A DNA stretch of 64,000 nucleotides from Pontibacterium sinense (GCF_015209595.1 NZ_JADEYS010000008.1:62001-126000); one strand, 5' to 3'. Shown: positions 18,313 through 26,989, counted from the first letter of the stretch. Notes: generated by a model not told the origin, from the sequence alone. Numbers and translations are program-made.

Positions 18313-19479
18313 ATGAGTCACACCACTCAAAAAATACTGATTGTTGATCATTCAACTGTGTTAATAGATCGAATTTTTGATCTGTTGAATGAGTCATCGA
18401 TGCTAGATTTGAGAGTATCAACCAGTTTCTCCTTATCCGATGCAAAGGATAAGCTCCGGGATTCAGACTTTTCTCTTGTGATCGTTCGTGTTCCCGCCGC
18501 GAAGCAGGCGTTATGCCATGATTTGATTGATCTCCATTCTCCTAATCCTGTTCTGATTCTACTGGATGATCCCAGTAGCGCTGCTGTATTTTCAGCGCTG
18601 CGTGTAGGTGCCTCTGATGTATTTGATGTGGCTGACGTTGCTCGGCAGAGTCAGGCATTTTTGGATGCGGTTGAGCGTCTTATGGGCTGGGCACGCACAT
18701 TGGAAGAGAATCGGTTTTACAGGGAAGAGCTTGAACAGAGTCTTTCTGAGCTGCAAGCTGATCAGCAAGCGGCCTATCATATACAGCGTAATATGATGCC
18801 TGCAGAAACAATCGAAATTTGTGGTATTAAAGCTCAACATCAAATCACGCCTTCGCTATATCTAAGTGGCGACTTTGTTGATGTAGTGCCGGTTGATGAC
18901 CAGCGTATGGTTTTCTATTTGGCTGATGTCTCAGGGCATGGTGCCTCTTCTGCGCTGGTGACGGTTCTGTTGAAGAATATGACGCAGAGTCTCGTGCGTG
19001 ATTACAAAGATGTGTCTCCAGATGAGCTTCCTTCGCTAGGTGATGTATTGCAGCGGATCAATACCGAGATGCTGGAAACAGGCGTAGGTAAGCATTTGAG
19101 CATGTTTCTGGGAGCGATTGATCGCAACAGTGGGTTATTGCACTATGCAGTGGGTGGGCATCATCCAATGCCGCTGCTGACGGATACGCGAGGAACTCGA
19201 TATTTGGAGGGAAGAGGAATGCCGGTCGGTCTGTTCGAGCAGCCGATATATGACGAAAGATCAATCGAACTTGAGTCATCCTTTCAGATAACCTTGTTCT
19301 CTGACGGTATTCTTGAGGTTTTGCCGCAGAAAGATATGTTGTCCCGAGAAGAGTATGTTCGTGCTGTGGTGGATAATCTGCGAGGCTCCAGTCCGGAGAG
19401 GTTGAAGGCAAGTCTCACTGCCAGCTTTAGCGGCGAGGCGCCTGACGACATAGCAATTATGACAGTTGTTGGATGGTAA
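18313..19479 (+). CDS. RssB-like response regulator with PP2C phosphatase domain
   Basis: Fused regulator of 388 residues: receiver-like domain (about 6-122), a coiled-coil linker (about 128-158) and a SpoIIE/PP2C-type Ser/Thr phosphatase domain (about 160-388). The phosphatase metal ligands look intact: D187 (SGDF), D205 (DVSGHG), D331 (FSDGILE) and D378/D379 (PDDIAI). In the receiver, the acidic pocket is reduced and the phospho-acceptor Asp is replaced by Arg59 (SLVIVRVPAA), so it is a pseudo-receiver. The next gene is a STAS protein, the expected dephosphorylation target. Related Pseudomonas proteins are called RssB. Role: a partner-switch regulating a sigma or anti-sigma factor. Confidence 0.85.
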   Translation: MSHTTQKILIVDHSTVLIDRIFDLLNESSMLDLRVSTSFSLSDAKDKLRDSDFSLVIVRVPAAKQALCHDLIDLHSPNPVLILLDDPSSAAVFSALRVGASDVFDVADVARQSQAFLDAVERLMGWARTLEENRFYREELEQSLSELQADQQAAYHIQRNMMPAETIEICGIKAQHQITPSLYLSGDFVDVVPVDDQRMVFYLADVSGHGASSALVTVLLKNMTQSLVRDYKDVSPDELPSLGDVLQRINTEMLETGVGKHLSMFLGAIDRNSGLLHYAVGGHHPMPLLTDTRGTRYLEGRGMPVGLFEQPIYDERSIELESSFQITLFSDGILEVLPQKDMLSREEYVRAVVDNLRGSSPERLKASLTASFSGEAPDDIAIMTVVGW

Positions 19480-19480
19480 G

Positions 19481-19963
19481 ATGAAAGAAGGTTCGATCTT
19501 TTCTGCATGTGTAGATGGCCGCTATATCCTTAAGTTTGTGGGAGATGTCCGGCTAACTCTGTGTGCTACATTGGATTGTCATATTGAGGAATCTCTGGCG
19601 AGTATTGATGCTCAGGAAATACTGGTTGACCTGACAGAGGCGGAGGGGATCGATAGCACGTCGCTTGGTCTGATCGCTAAGCTTTCTATCAAGGCGTATG
19701 CTTTGTCGTTACCTAAGCCCACGGTTGTCTCGACGAATGAGAATATAACGCGTGTGCTTATGAGCATGGGTTTCGATCATATATTTGTACTTATTAGCGA
19801 GTTGCCTACTTGTCCAAGTGATCTTAAAAAGTTGTCATTTGTACAGGACTCTGAAGAATCGATCAGGATGCGAATTATAGCGGCTCACCGTATTCTTATT
19901 GACCTGAATGACTCTAATCGAGAAGCGTTTAAAGATCTGGTTAAAACGTTAGAGAAAAGCTAA
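19481..19963 (+). CDS. STAS-domain anti-sigma factor antagonist
   Basis: Partner of the upstream phosphatase. The 160-residue protein has a STAS fold (about 1-105) and a helical C-terminal extension (about 115-160). The phosphorylation motif is DSTSLGL, with Ser59 at the position phosphorylated in SpoIIAA/RsbV proteins; dephosphorylation would let it capture an anti-sigma factor. ATG 19481 lies 1 nt after the stop of the regulator gene, implying translational coupling; a TTG at 19466 inside that gene is less likely. The cognate kinase/anti-sigma is not in the window. A candidate CsrA-binding sRNA starts about 50 nt downstream. Confidence 0.85.
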   Translation: MKEGSIFSACVDGRYILKFVGDVRLTLCATLDCHIEESLASIDAQEILVDLTEAEGIDSTSLGLIAKLSIKAYALSLPKPTVVSTNENITRVLMSMGFDHIFVLISELPTCPSDLKKLSFVQDSEESIRMRIIAAHRILIDLNDSNREAFKDLVKTLEKS

Positions 19964-19965
19964 AA

Positions 19966-19982
19966 ATAGGAAAAATTCCTAT
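19966..19982. promoter_or_regulatory. Inverted repeat before the sRNA promoter (operator candidate)
   Basis: Perfect repeat ATAGGAA-AAA-TTCCTAT. Its centre lies about 41 bp upstream of the inferred sRNA start, a classic activator position, and no T-run follows it. It does not match the GacA box (TGTAAG-N6-CTTACA) known upstream of Pseudomonas rsm genes. It could instead be a 3'-end hairpin of the STAS gene. Confidence 0.35.
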
Positions 19983-20009
19983 ATACAGTAATGAGCCAGA
20001 ATCTATAAA
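19982..20009 (+). promoter_or_regulatory. Promoter of the candidate sRNA
   Basis: TATACA (19982-19987), 16-bp spacer, TATAAA (20004-20009). This would start transcription near 20015, just before the first GGA motif. Confidence 0.45.
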
Positions 20010-20014
20010 ATTGA

Positions 20015-20155
20015 TTTCAGGAAATGGGGAAAGCAGAAGGATCTGTCAATTACCAAGGATGTAATTTCCTCTCACTGCTTACGGAAAAGAGCGGTGACCG
20101 GCATGGAACGCTGGGGGGAAAAGCCCGGAGCTCGGAAGCTCACGGGCTTTTTTTT
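20015..20155 (+). ncRNA. CsrA/RsmA-sequestering small RNA (RsmZ/CsrB-like)
   Basis: About 140 nt with nine GGA triplets (at 20020, 20028, 20039, 20057, 20083, 20105, 20117, 20127, 20134). Five sit in hairpin loops: CAGA-AGGA-TCTG (20034-20045); AATTAC-CAAGGAT-GTAATT (20048-20066); CACTGCT / AGCGGTG around a loop with ACGGA (20073-20096); CCGGC-ATGGAAC-GCTGG (20098-20114); and the terminator loop CGGA. GGA in hairpin loops is the known binding signature of CsrA/RsmA, and such RNAs titrate that repressor. The 3' end is an intrinsic terminator with eight T. Exact ends and in vivo function are inferred; no database comparison was possible. Confidence 0.78.
20121..20155. terminator. sRNA terminator, also facing talB
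   Basis: Stem AAGCCCG+GAGCT / AGCTC+CGGGCTT (20121-20132/20137-20149) with one bulged A and loop CGGA, followed by eight T on the plus strand. On the minus strand a shorter T-run follows, so it may also end leftward talB transcripts. Confidence 0.85.
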
Positions 20156-20223
20156 GTCCAAAATTTGCTTGCGGACAGCGTTAAAATCCCGAGCGCTGAT
20201 CAGCGCTCGAGTGGATATTCGCC

Positions 20224-21177
20224 TTACTGCTGGCTTAATAGTGTCTCTAGCTTGACCTGATCAACCGCAAAGGCGCGAATGCCCTGAGCGAGTTTTTCTG
20301 TCGCCATCGGGTCTTCGTTCAATTCCCATCGGAATGAGCTTTCATCCAATACAATCTTCATGTCTTTGCTGTTTGCTTGAGATGCGGAAAGCTGCTGGGT
20401 GAGCGTTGCATTTGTTTCGGACAGTTCCTGCATTAGTGCAGGAGCGATCGTTAAGCGATCACAGCCAGATAATGCTTGGATTTCACCGATGTTGCGGAAA
20501 CTGGCACCCATGACAATCGTGTTGTAATTATTGGTCTTGAAGTAGTTATAAATGCGAGAGACCGACTGTACACCCGGATCATTCAGTCCGGTGTAGTCCT
20601 GCGCTTCGGTGTTAGCTTTGTACCAATCCAGAATGCGGCCGACGAACGGCGAAATCAGGTATGCGCCAGCTTCCGCGCATGCGGCTGCCTGAGCAAAATT
20701 AAACAGCAGAGTCAGGTTGCAGTTGATGCCTTCTTTCTCAAGCTGACGTGCTGCTTCAATGCCTTCCCAAGTAGAAGCAATTTTAATCAGAATGCGTTCT
20801 TTGCTGATTCCGGCATCCGCATACATGCGAATCAGTTTGTGGGCGCGCTCTACAGTTGCTTTAGTATCAAATGACAGGCGTGCATCCACTTCTGTTGAGA
20901 TACGTCCTGGAATGATGTTCAGAATTTCACGGCCAATAGAAACGGCAAAACGATCGGTCATATTACCCAGTAGTGCCTGATTATCGCCGCCCTGTTCTTG
21001 TGCCCAGGCTTTTGCTTCGGTCAGAAGCGGTGCATAGTCGGGCAGGGAAGCGGCTTTCAATAGCAGCGATGGGTTGGTTGTCGCATCTACGGGTTTAAAC
21101 GTTCGAATGGCCTCTATATCGCCGGTATCGGCAACAACAGTGGTCATTTTTTTTAGTTGATCGAGTTGGCTTTCCAT
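20224..21177 (-). CDS. talB: Transaldolase
   Basis: Transfers a dihydroxyacetone unit between sedoheptulose 7-phosphate and glyceraldehyde 3-phosphate in the non-oxidative pentose phosphate pathway. With the ATG at 21177 the product is 317 residues, exactly the E. coli TalB length, and the Schiff-base Lys falls at position 132 ([12 protein letters not shown]). Other signatures are TTVVADTGD and [12 protein letters not shown]. An upstream in-frame TTG at 21195 would add six residues and lacks support. dusA lies immediately upstream on the same strand (its stop is 21 nt before this start), so the two are probably co-transcribed. Confidence 0.95.
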   Translation of the reverse strand: MESQLDQLKKMTTVVADTGDIEAIRTFKPVDATTNPSLLLKAASLPDYAPLLTEAKAWAQEQGGDNQALLGNMTDRFAVSIGREILNIIPGRISTEVDARLSFDTKATVERAHKLIRMYADAGISKERILIKIASTWEGIEAARQLEKEGINCNLTLLFNFAQAAACAEAGAYLISPFVGRILDWYKANTEAQDYTGLNDPGVQSVSRIYNYFKTNNYNTIVMGASFRNIGEIQALSGCDRLTIAPALMQELSETNATLTQQLSASQANSKDMKIVLDESSFRWELNEDPMATEKLAQGIRAFAVDQVKLETLLSQQ

Positions 21178-21197
21178 TTCGTATTTGTCCTGCAAAG

Positions 21198-22211
21198 TTA
21201 ATCTGGAATTAAATCCAGCGCTTCTTTAAGTGTATTGATGGAAGCGCCGGGTTTATGGGCATTTTCGCTCAGGTAGCGACGGAACTGGCGTCCGCCGCGC
21301 TGTGCATGAAATAGTCCGAGCAAATGCCGTACCACGTGGTTTAAGTATCGGCCATCGTTGAGCTGTGCATCTATATATGGCAGCATCGCTTCGATAACGG
21401 CTTTACGCTGTTGTGGTGTTGAATCTGCGTCATACAATCGGTTGTCGACTTCAGCCATCATGTATGGGTTCTGGTAAGCTTCGCGCCCAACCATGACGCC
21501 ATCGACCTGCTGTAAATGCTGTTCGCACTCTTCGAGGGTCTTAATGCCGCCATTAATAATGATTTCAAGCTCGGGAAATTCCCTCTTGAGTTGATATACC
21601 CATTCATATTTTAACGGTGGAATATCTCGGTTTTCTTTCGGGCTTAATCCTTGAAGAATCGCTTTGCGGGCATGAACAATGAAGGTTCTGCAGCCTGATT
21701 GCTTAACAATGTCTACGAAGTTGTGAAGTTCTTCATAGCTGTCCATGTCGTCAATGCCTAAGCGGTGTTTGACCGTCACGGGAATATCTACAACCGATTG
21801 CATCTTGTGGAGGCATTCAGCAACCAGCTGAGGGTGTGCCATCAGACAAGCGCCGATCATGTTGTTTTGCACGCGATCGCTTGGGCAGCCGACATTCAGG
21901 TTTACCTCGTTGTAACCCCAGTCTTCCGCCATTTTTGTACACTGAGTGAGATCCTCAGGGTTGCTACCGCCGAGTTGTAGAGCTACCGGTTGTTCCTTTG
22001 GATCAAACTGTAAAAAGCGAGCTTCATCCGCATGAATCAGGGCTCCAGTGGTGACCATCTCAGTGTACAAAACGGCGTGATGGCTGATCAGGCGGTGGAA
22101 GTATCGGCAATGCCGGTCCGTCCAATCCATCATCGGGGCAACGCAGAAGCGGCGATCCAGTGTATCCCGCGGGGTGTGTGGCTTAGAGTTTGATTCTATA
22201 GGGTTATTCAA
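21198..22211 (-). CDS. dusA: tRNA-dihydrouridine(20/20a) synthase
   Basis: FMN-dependent enzyme reducing U20/U20a in the tRNA D-loop. The 337-residue protein shows the DusA opening [17 protein letters not shown], the substrate motif [11 protein letters not shown], catalytic Cys in [10 protein letters not shown], the phosphate-binding NGGIKTLEE and [12 protein letters not shown]. The only usable start upstream of the conserved core is TTG at 22211, which has a poor ribosome-binding site, suggesting low translation. It forms a two-gene unit with talB, the order also found in Pseudomonas. Confidence 0.94.
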   Translation of the reverse strand: MNNPIESNSKPHTPRDTLDRRFCVAPMMDWTDRHCRYFHRLISHHAVLYTEMVTTGALIHADEARFLQFDPKEQPVALQLGGSNPEDLTQCTKMAEDWGYNEVNLNVGCPSDRVQNNMIGACLMAHPQLVAECLHKMQSVVDIPVTVKHRLGIDDMDSYEELHNFVDIVKQSGCRTFIVHARKAILQGLSPKENRDIPPLKYEWVYQLKREFPELEIIINGGIKTLEECEQHLQQVDGVMVGREAYQNPYMMAEVDNRLYDADSTPQQRKAVIEAMLPYIDAQLNDGRYLNHVVRHLLGLFHAQRGGRQFRRYLSENAHKPGASINTLKEALDLIPD

Positions 22212-22465
22212 TGTCGGTTCTACTGCTGTTGTGAGTCTGAGTGTTGGGGATACCCGAAGGGTATTGTTCAGACGTAGTCTTAACTCTTAGTAGGATAAAG
22301 ATATCCTGCTACATTATGGAGTCGATTATACACGTAGGGCCAAATTGATTCGACTTTGCATCCGGCCCGCTATCGGAGGCACTGTGTTTAGGCGTGTCTC
22401 CAAACGCCACATTTAGAACTCCCGACACAATCACCTCCGTTGGCTTTGAGGAGATCCTGTTTGGA

Positions 22466-23149
22466 TTAGGCTGTAGCGGCGATACGTATGGCGCGTCCTT
22501 TTTTAAAGGGTTCGAGTATCTCTACTTCAAAACCGCAATGTTGCAGCATAAAGCTAAGATCTTCTGGGGTGTAGCGGTTATGCTCGAGGAAGTGCTGGAA
22601 GCTTTCTTCAAGCTGATCTCGCTCAAGTTGGGTGGCGTCTGGGTGTTTGTGGGTGAGGTAGCTTTCGAGTGGTTGGCGTACCATGTCAATCAGGATCAGG
22701 CGGCCGCCGGGTTTGAGCCAGTGTTTCACTTGCTTAAACAGCAAAATAGGTTGGTGAAGCTCGTGAATCAGCATATTGGCTATGCAGGTATCAATGCTGT
22801 CATGTTGAAATAGGTTGGAGGGCGCGTTGAGATCGTCGACAACGATATGGCCATTCGAGGGTAGCTCCACTGTCCGCTCCAGCATGTAGGGTGCACACTC
22901 GATACCGGTAGTTGTAAGATCGGGGAAGCGGTGTGCCATCGTTTGGACGAAGAGGCCAATACCTGCACCCAGATCCACTACGTGCCCGTCGGCTGGCAGG
23001 ATTTTTTCAGTCCACTGATACCAGAATCGCCAAAAGCTCTCATCGTGGTTTCGGGTGTGGCTGTCTTGGGTGCGCTGTGCCGCCAGTTGTCCATCACCAC
23101 CATGGTGAGTGAGTAAATAAGATTGGGTGTGCTCTAGCTGCATGCTCAT
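22466..23149 (-). CDS. Class I SAM-dependent methyltransferase
   Basis: A 227-residue methyltransferase with motif I VVDLGAGIGLF (about 58-68), the acidic motif II residue in GIECAPYM, and the post-I/IV region SIDTCIANMLIHEL and LKPGGRLILIDM. The Rossmann fold is complete. The substrate cannot be read from sequence. The start is ATG 23149 (or 23143) with a weak ribosome-binding site. It is divergent from dgkA across a 150-bp region, and the 254 bp on its 3' side before dusA hold no gene. Confidence 0.8.
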   Translation of the reverse strand: MSMQLEHTQSYLLTHHGGDGQLAAQRTQDSHTRNHDESFWRFWYQWTEKILPADGHVVDLGAGIGLFVQTMAHRFPDLTTTGIECAPYMLERTVELPSNGHIVVDDLNAPSNLFQHDSIDTCIANMLIHELHQPILLFKQVKHWLKPGGRLILIDMVRQPLESYLTHKHPDATQLERDQLEESFQHFLEHNRYTPEDLSFMLQHCGFEVEILEPFKKGRAIRIAATA

Positions 23150-23299
23150 GTCGGTATATCAGTAAATGCTTATTTAATGTGATTGTATGTGGCTTTAATG
23201 CTGCATGCTATAACTGATTTCTCCTTGAGATGCTCTGGGTGGTGTTTTAATACTTCAGAGGTTTTACGTGTGTATCTATTAAATTAGAAAGGTGTCGTG

Positions 23300-23665
23300 A
23301 TGGAAAAGAATACCGGTTTGATGCGTTTGTATTATGCATCCTGTTATTCGATGAAGGGGATCAAAGCCGCGTTCGCGAATGAGCCTGCTTTTCGATATGA
23401 AGTTTATGCATTCGCAGTCTTATTTCCGCTTGCATGTGTTGTTGCACAAAGCGCTTATCAGTTCGCAGCGTTGGTTGGGGTTTGCTTGATTGTACTGGCG
23501 ATGGAATTGTTGAATACGGCGATTGAAGCGATTGTCGATCGTGCAGGAACTGAGTTTCATGCGCTGGCTGGCGTTGCCAAAGATACCGGATCTGCGGCTG
23601 TACTAGTGGTTTTGTTGTTGGCGGGTTTGGTCTGGGGCGCTGTTCTCTGGGAAAACTACGTCTAA
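23300..23665 (+). CDS. dgkA: Diacylglycerol kinase
   Basis: Small integral-membrane kinase that recycles diacylglycerol (from MDO/LPS decoration) to phosphatidic acid. The 121-residue protein has three transmembrane helices (about 32-50, 55-75 and 97-118) and the signature ELLNTAIEAIVDR. ATG 23300 is favoured over the adjacent GTG 23297 by AAAGG spacing. It is a single-gene unit between the divergent methyltransferase and gltX. Confidence 0.95.
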   Translation: MEKNTGLMRLYYASCYSMKGIKAAFANEPAFRYEVYAFAVLFPLACVVAQSAYQFAALVGVCLIVLAMELLNTAIEAIVDRAGTEFHALAGVAKDTGSAAVLVVLLLAGLVWGAVLWENYV

Positions 23666-23782
23666 TTATCAGTGTGTCATGCGGATTTCTGTTGCGGTAT
23701 TCGCCGCAACAGTTTTTCCCCTGACAGACTGCAGGTATAATCTCCGCTTTCTATTTTTTGCATTCGATCAACAAGGACTCCA

Positions 23783-25282
23783 ATGACTGTTCGTACTCGT
23801 GTTGCGCCATCTCCAACGGGTGATCCCCACGTTGGTACTGCCTATATCGCTCTGTTTAACCTGGCGTTTGCTCGTCAGCATCAGGGGCAATTTATCCTGC
23901 GAATCGAGGATACCGACCAAACCCGCAGTACTGCTGAGTCTGAACAGACTATTTTGGATTCCATGCGTTGGTTGGGTCTGGAGTGGGATGAAGGCCCTGA
24001 TGTCGGTGGTGAGTTTGGCCCATACCGTCAGAGTGAGCGTAAAGATATCTACGGTGATTACGCGCAGCAGCTGCTGGATTCCGGCAAGGCTTTTTGTTGT
24101 TACCGTACCGCTGATGAGTTGAATGAACTACGTGAAGCGCGTCGTGCATCAGGTAAGCATACTGCGCTGAAAGAAAGTGATCTGGCCCTGCCTGAAGATG
24201 AAGTCGCTCGTCGTCAGTCTGAAGGTGCGCCGTACGTTGTGCGTATGCGTGTTCCTGAGGAAGAGGGTGCGTGTGTTGTCGATGATATGTTGCGTGGTCC
24301 GATCGAGCTGGATTGGGGTATGGTTGATTGCCAGATTCTGCTGAAGTCGGACGGTATGCCAACCTATCACCTGGCAAACGTTGTCGATGATCACCTGATG
24401 GAGATCACCCACGTTATCCGTGGGGAAGAGTGGATCTCTTCTGCGCCTAAGCACAAGCTTCTGTACGAATACTTCGGCTGGGATATGCCTAAGTTGTGCC
24501 ACATGCCTCTGCTGCGTAACCCGGATAAGTCTAAGCTGTCCAAGCGTAAGAACCCGACCAGCATCCTGTACTACAAGCGTATGGGCTTTATGCCGGAAGC
24601 GTTGTTGAACTATCTGGGTCGTATGGGCTGGTCTATGCCGGATGAGCGTGAGAAGTTTACGCGTCAGGAGATGATTGATCACTTTGATATTCAGCGTGTG
24701 TCGTTGGGTGGTCCGGTCTTTGATCAGGAGAAGCTGAGCTGGCTTAACGGTACTTGGTTGCGTGAAGACCTGAGCCCGGAAGAGTTTGCACAGCGTTATG
24801 TTGACTGGGGGTTAAACCCAGAATATCTGATGCAGATTCTGCCATTGATTCAGCAGCGTGTAGAAACCTTCTCTGATGTTGCGCCGTTGGCGGGTTTCTT
24901 CTTGTCGGGTATGCCAAACCTGACGTTGGAGCACTTTGAACATAAAACGCTTCAGCAGGAAGATGTCAGCCGTATTCTTCAATTCACGGTTTGGTATCTG
25001 GACTCCGAGCGTCATTGGTCTAAGGATCGTCTGTTCCAGAATCTGAAGCAGGTATCTGAAGCGCTGGGGTTCAAGTTGCGTGACTTCCTGTTCCCGCTGT
25101 TTATTGCGATTGCTGGTACCAATCAAACTGTATCGGTGATGGATTCGATGGAGATTCTGGGCCCGGATATCAGCCGTGCTCGTATGCGTAGTGCGCTGAA
25201 CCTGGTGGGTGGCCCATCTAAGAAGCAGGCGAAGAAGTGGGACAAAGAGTTCCGCGCGCTGACTGAGGCGCTGGGTGTATAA
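23783..25282 (+). CDS. gltX: Glutamyl-tRNA synthetase
   Basis: Charges tRNA-Glu with glutamate. The 499-residue class Ia synthetase carries the HIGH-type motif in [18 protein letters not shown] and the KMSKS-type motif KLSKRKNP, with an all-helical anticodon-binding domain at the C-terminus. AAGGA precedes the ATG. The gene ends in a strong terminator and is followed by tRNA-Ala; a tRNA-Glu gene lies 3.7 kb further on. Confidence 0.96.
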   Translation: MTVRTRVAPSPTGDPHVGTAYIALFNLAFARQHQGQFILRIEDTDQTRSTAESEQTILDSMRWLGLEWDEGPDVGGEFGPYRQSERKDIYGDYAQQLLDSGKAFCCYRTADELNELREARRASGKHTALKESDLALPEDEVARRQSEGAPYVVRMRVPEEEGACVVDDMLRGPIELDWGMVDCQILLKSDGMPTYHLANVVDDHLMEITHVIRGEEWISSAPKHKLLYEYFGWDMPKLCHMPLLRNPDKSKLSKRKNPTSILYYKRMGFMPEALLNYLGRMGWSMPDEREKFTRQEMIDHFDIQRVSLGGPVFDQEKLSWLNGTWLREDLSPEEFAQRYVDWGLNPEYLMQILPLIQQRVETFSDVAPLAGFFLSGMPNLTLEHFEHKTLQQEDVSRILQFTVWYLDSERHWSKDRLFQNLKQVSEALGFKLRDFLFPLFIAIAGTNQTVSVMDSMEILGPDISRARMRSALNLVGGPSKKQAKKWDKEFRALTEALGV

Positions 25283-25301
25283 ATAGCCCTTACTGCTTGA
25301 T

Positions 25302-25332
25302 AAAAAGGCTCATCGTACGATGGGCCTTTTTT
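25302..25332 (+). terminator. Intrinsic terminator of gltX
   Basis: Long stem AAAAAGGC.TCATCG / CGATGG.GCCTTTTTT around a two-base centre, ending in six T. It is about 20 bp after the gltX stop and may also work leftward because of the A-run. Confidence 0.88.
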
Positions 25333-25394
25333 GTGTGAGAAATAACTATTTGAAAGTAAAAGAGAATCGTCGGTCTGTTTTTGTAATCAAGCGC

Positions 25395-25423
25395 TTGACA
25401 GTGCTGTCAGGCGTGATTAATAT
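25395..25423 (+). promoter_or_regulatory. Strong promoter of tRNA-Ala
   Basis: Consensus TTGACA (25395-25400), a 17-bp spacer and TAATAT (25418-25423); the start would be near 25430, 11 nt before the tRNA. The -35 box overlaps an inverted repeat TGACAG-TG-CTGTCA (25396-25409). Confidence 0.85.
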
Positions 25424-25440
25424 ACACCTCGTTTTAGGAC

Positions 25441-25516
25441 GGGGCCTTAGCTCAGCTGGGAGAGCGGTTCGCTGGCAGCGAACAGGTCAGCGGTTCGATC
25501 CCGCTAGGCTCCACCA
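25441..25516 (+). tRNA. tRNA-Ala (anticodon GGC)
   Basis: 76-nt cloverleaf with encoded CCA. The acceptor stem GGGGCCT/AGGCTCC has the G3-U70 wobble that identifies alanine tRNAs. The anticodon arm GTTCG-CTGGCAG-CGAAC gives anticodon GGC, reading GCC and GCU codons. The T-arm GCGG-TTCGATC-CCGC is canonical. Confidence 0.97.
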
Positions 25517-25640
25517 ATCCTAAAACATCCTTTCTTGTTTTCTGTACGTCACTCCTTTTTATTCAGCTCTATTCAGCTCTATTCATGTGATCTGATCAAT
25601 AGTCCCTTTATTTTTCTGTCATTTGTTAGTCGTGCTATTG

Positions 25641-25649
25641 TTATCCACA
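25641..25649 (+). promoter_or_regulatory. Perfect DnaA box
   Basis: TTATCCACA, the strict DnaA consensus, lies 32 bp upstream of the modE-like start. A second perfect copy occurs at 29180-29188. No cluster of boxes or AT-rich unwinding region accompanies it, so it is not an origin; an effect on modE transcription or DnaA titration is possible. Confidence 0.4.
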
Positions 25650-25680
25650 GCCGATTTAACTTCATTTTCAGGTCTTGGCA

Positions 25681-26064
25681 TTGAATAACGATCGACACGC
25701 TACAGAAACCAATCAAAACGTCTCTCTTAGGCCTCGTGTGCGCTTACAGCTCGGTGATGAGGTCGCGTTGGGTCCGGGTAAAGCTGAACTGTTACTTCTC
25801 ATTGAGGAAACAGGTTCCATTTCCGCTGCCGCGCGTCGTATGGGTATGAGCTACCGTCGTGCCTGGTTGTTGGTTGAAACGATGAATCGTTGTTTTGCTT
25901 CTCCGCTGGTGGAAACAGCGCAGGGTGGGAAAGGCGGCGGTGGGGCGGGTGTTTCTGAGCTGGGGCGGCGTGTACTGGTGCTTTATCAGCAAATGGAAGC
26001 AAATCTGGCGCTCTGTGATGAGATGACTGAGCTGTCAGATATGGTCATCCAGAGCGTGTCGTAA
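25681..26064 (+). CDS. Single-domain ModE-like molybdate regulator
   Basis: DNA-binding regulator expected to repress modABC. The 127-residue chain matches only the winged-helix N-terminal half of ModE: GPGKAELLLLIEETGSISAAARRMGMSYRRAWLLVETMN, then the wing QGGKGGGGAGVSELGRRVL. The two C-terminal molybdate-binding (TOBE) domains of E. coli ModE are missing, and the stop is clean rather than a visible frameshift. TTG 25681 has AGG 8 nt upstream; a TTG at 25675 is too close. A ModE-box match lies between this gene and modA. Confidence 0.9.
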   Translation: MNNDRHATETNQNVSLRPRVRLQLGDEVALGPGKAELLLLIEETGSISAAARRMGMSYRRAWLLVETMNRCFASPLVETAQGGKGGGGAGVSELGRRVLVLYQQMEANLALCDEMTELSDMVIQSVS

Positions 26065-26113
26065 TCTAATAGGTTCCAGTCGATCATGTCTGTTTGTTTC
26101 TTAGTGGGTCTAG

Positions 26114-26137
26114 CGTTATGTTCGAATGGATATAGCG
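26114..26137. promoter_or_regulatory. ModE box upstream of modA
   Basis: Read on the minus strand the site is CGCTATATC, 6 bp, AACATAACG. It matches the E. coli ModE consensus CGCTATATA-N6-TATATAACG at 15 of 18 half-site positions. A TATAGT (26150-26155) about 13 bp downstream could be the modA -10 box, so bound ModE would cover the -35 region and repress. Confidence 0.75.
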
Positions 26138-26191
26138 AAATTTTGACGGTATAGTGATTGGCATGTTGTCGGTTCAGGCAAAGGGGTGAGT

Positions 26192-26959
26192 ATGAAGCGG
26201 TGGATCTATCAGGCGGTGATCGCAGTGGCGCTATCGGTGTCTGTCGTAAGCGCGCATGCTGAGCAGGTATTGGTTGCCGTTGCTGCAAATTTCACGAGTG
26301 TGATGCGTCAGTTGGTGCCTCCGTTTGAGCAGCAGAGCGGGCATCGGGTCAAGGTGAGTTATGGCTCTACGGGTAAGCTTTATGCGCAGATTCAGAATGG
26401 CGCACCGTTTGAGCTTTTTCTGGCAGCCGATACCTTGAGGCCACAAAAAGCATTGCGTGAAGGGTTAGCCGTGTCTGATTCCGGGTTTACTTATGCGTTT
26501 GGTCGTTTGGCTCTATGGAGTGCAAAGGCTGGCTTATTTGATCAGAGTAGTGGTGCGGAGTACCTGAAACAGAATGAATATCCTCGTCTGGCGATCGCGA
26601 ACCCCAAAACGGCTCCTTATGGTAAAGCGGCTTTAGAGTTTCTGCAGCAGGTAGACGTTTGGCAAGACGTGAAGACTCGGGTTGTTAGAGGTGATTCCAT
26701 CGCCCAGACGTTTCAGTTTGTGGCTACAGGTAATGCGCAGCTAGGGTTTGTCGCGTTGTCTCAGATAAGGGGCTGGCAGGGGGGGCAAGGTAGTTTATGG
26801 ATTCCTGCAGCTAAAGAGGTTCCATCAATAGAGCAGCAAGCGGTATTACTGCATGCGGGTGCAGATAACCCGGCAGCAATTGCTTTTCACGCGTACCTTA
26901 AATCAGATCAGGCGAAGGGTATTATCAAAGCTGCAGGTTATGGGGTGGTTGATAAGTGA
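26192..26959 (+). CDS. modA: Molybdate ABC transporter, periplasmic binding protein
   Basis: Captures molybdate/tungstate in the periplasm for ModBC. The 255-residue precursor has a signal peptide (about 1-24, ending SAHA) and ModA signatures VAVAANFTSVMRQL, SYGSTGKLYAQIQNGAPFELFLAAD and ANPKTAPYGKAALEFL. ATG 26192 follows AAGGGG. It is the first gene of modABC. Confidence 0.94.
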   Translation: MKRWIYQAVIAVALSVSVVSAHAEQVLVAVAANFTSVMRQLVPPFEQQSGHRVKVSYGSTGKLYAQIQNGAPFELFLAADTLRPQKALREGLAVSDSGFTYAFGRLALWSAKAGLFDQSSGAEYLKQNEYPRLAIANPKTAPYGKAALEFLQQVDVWQDVKTRVVRGDSIAQTFQFVATGNAQLGFVALSQIRGWQGGQGSLWIPAAKEVPSIEQQAVLLHAGADNPAAIAFHAYLKSDQAKGIIKAAGYGVVDK

Positions 26960-26989
26960 GTGGGTCGTGCGTTTTATTAGGAGTTTTGG

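Noticed and set aside
20024-20260. 78-codon frame over the sRNA locus
   Set aside because: It runs through the intrinsic terminator and the end of talB; the hairpin and GGA pattern explain the sequence better than coding.
25559-25584. Short tandem repeat TATTCAGCTC x2
   Set aside because: Only two copies plus a partial one, outside any gene; too little to call a functional repeat.
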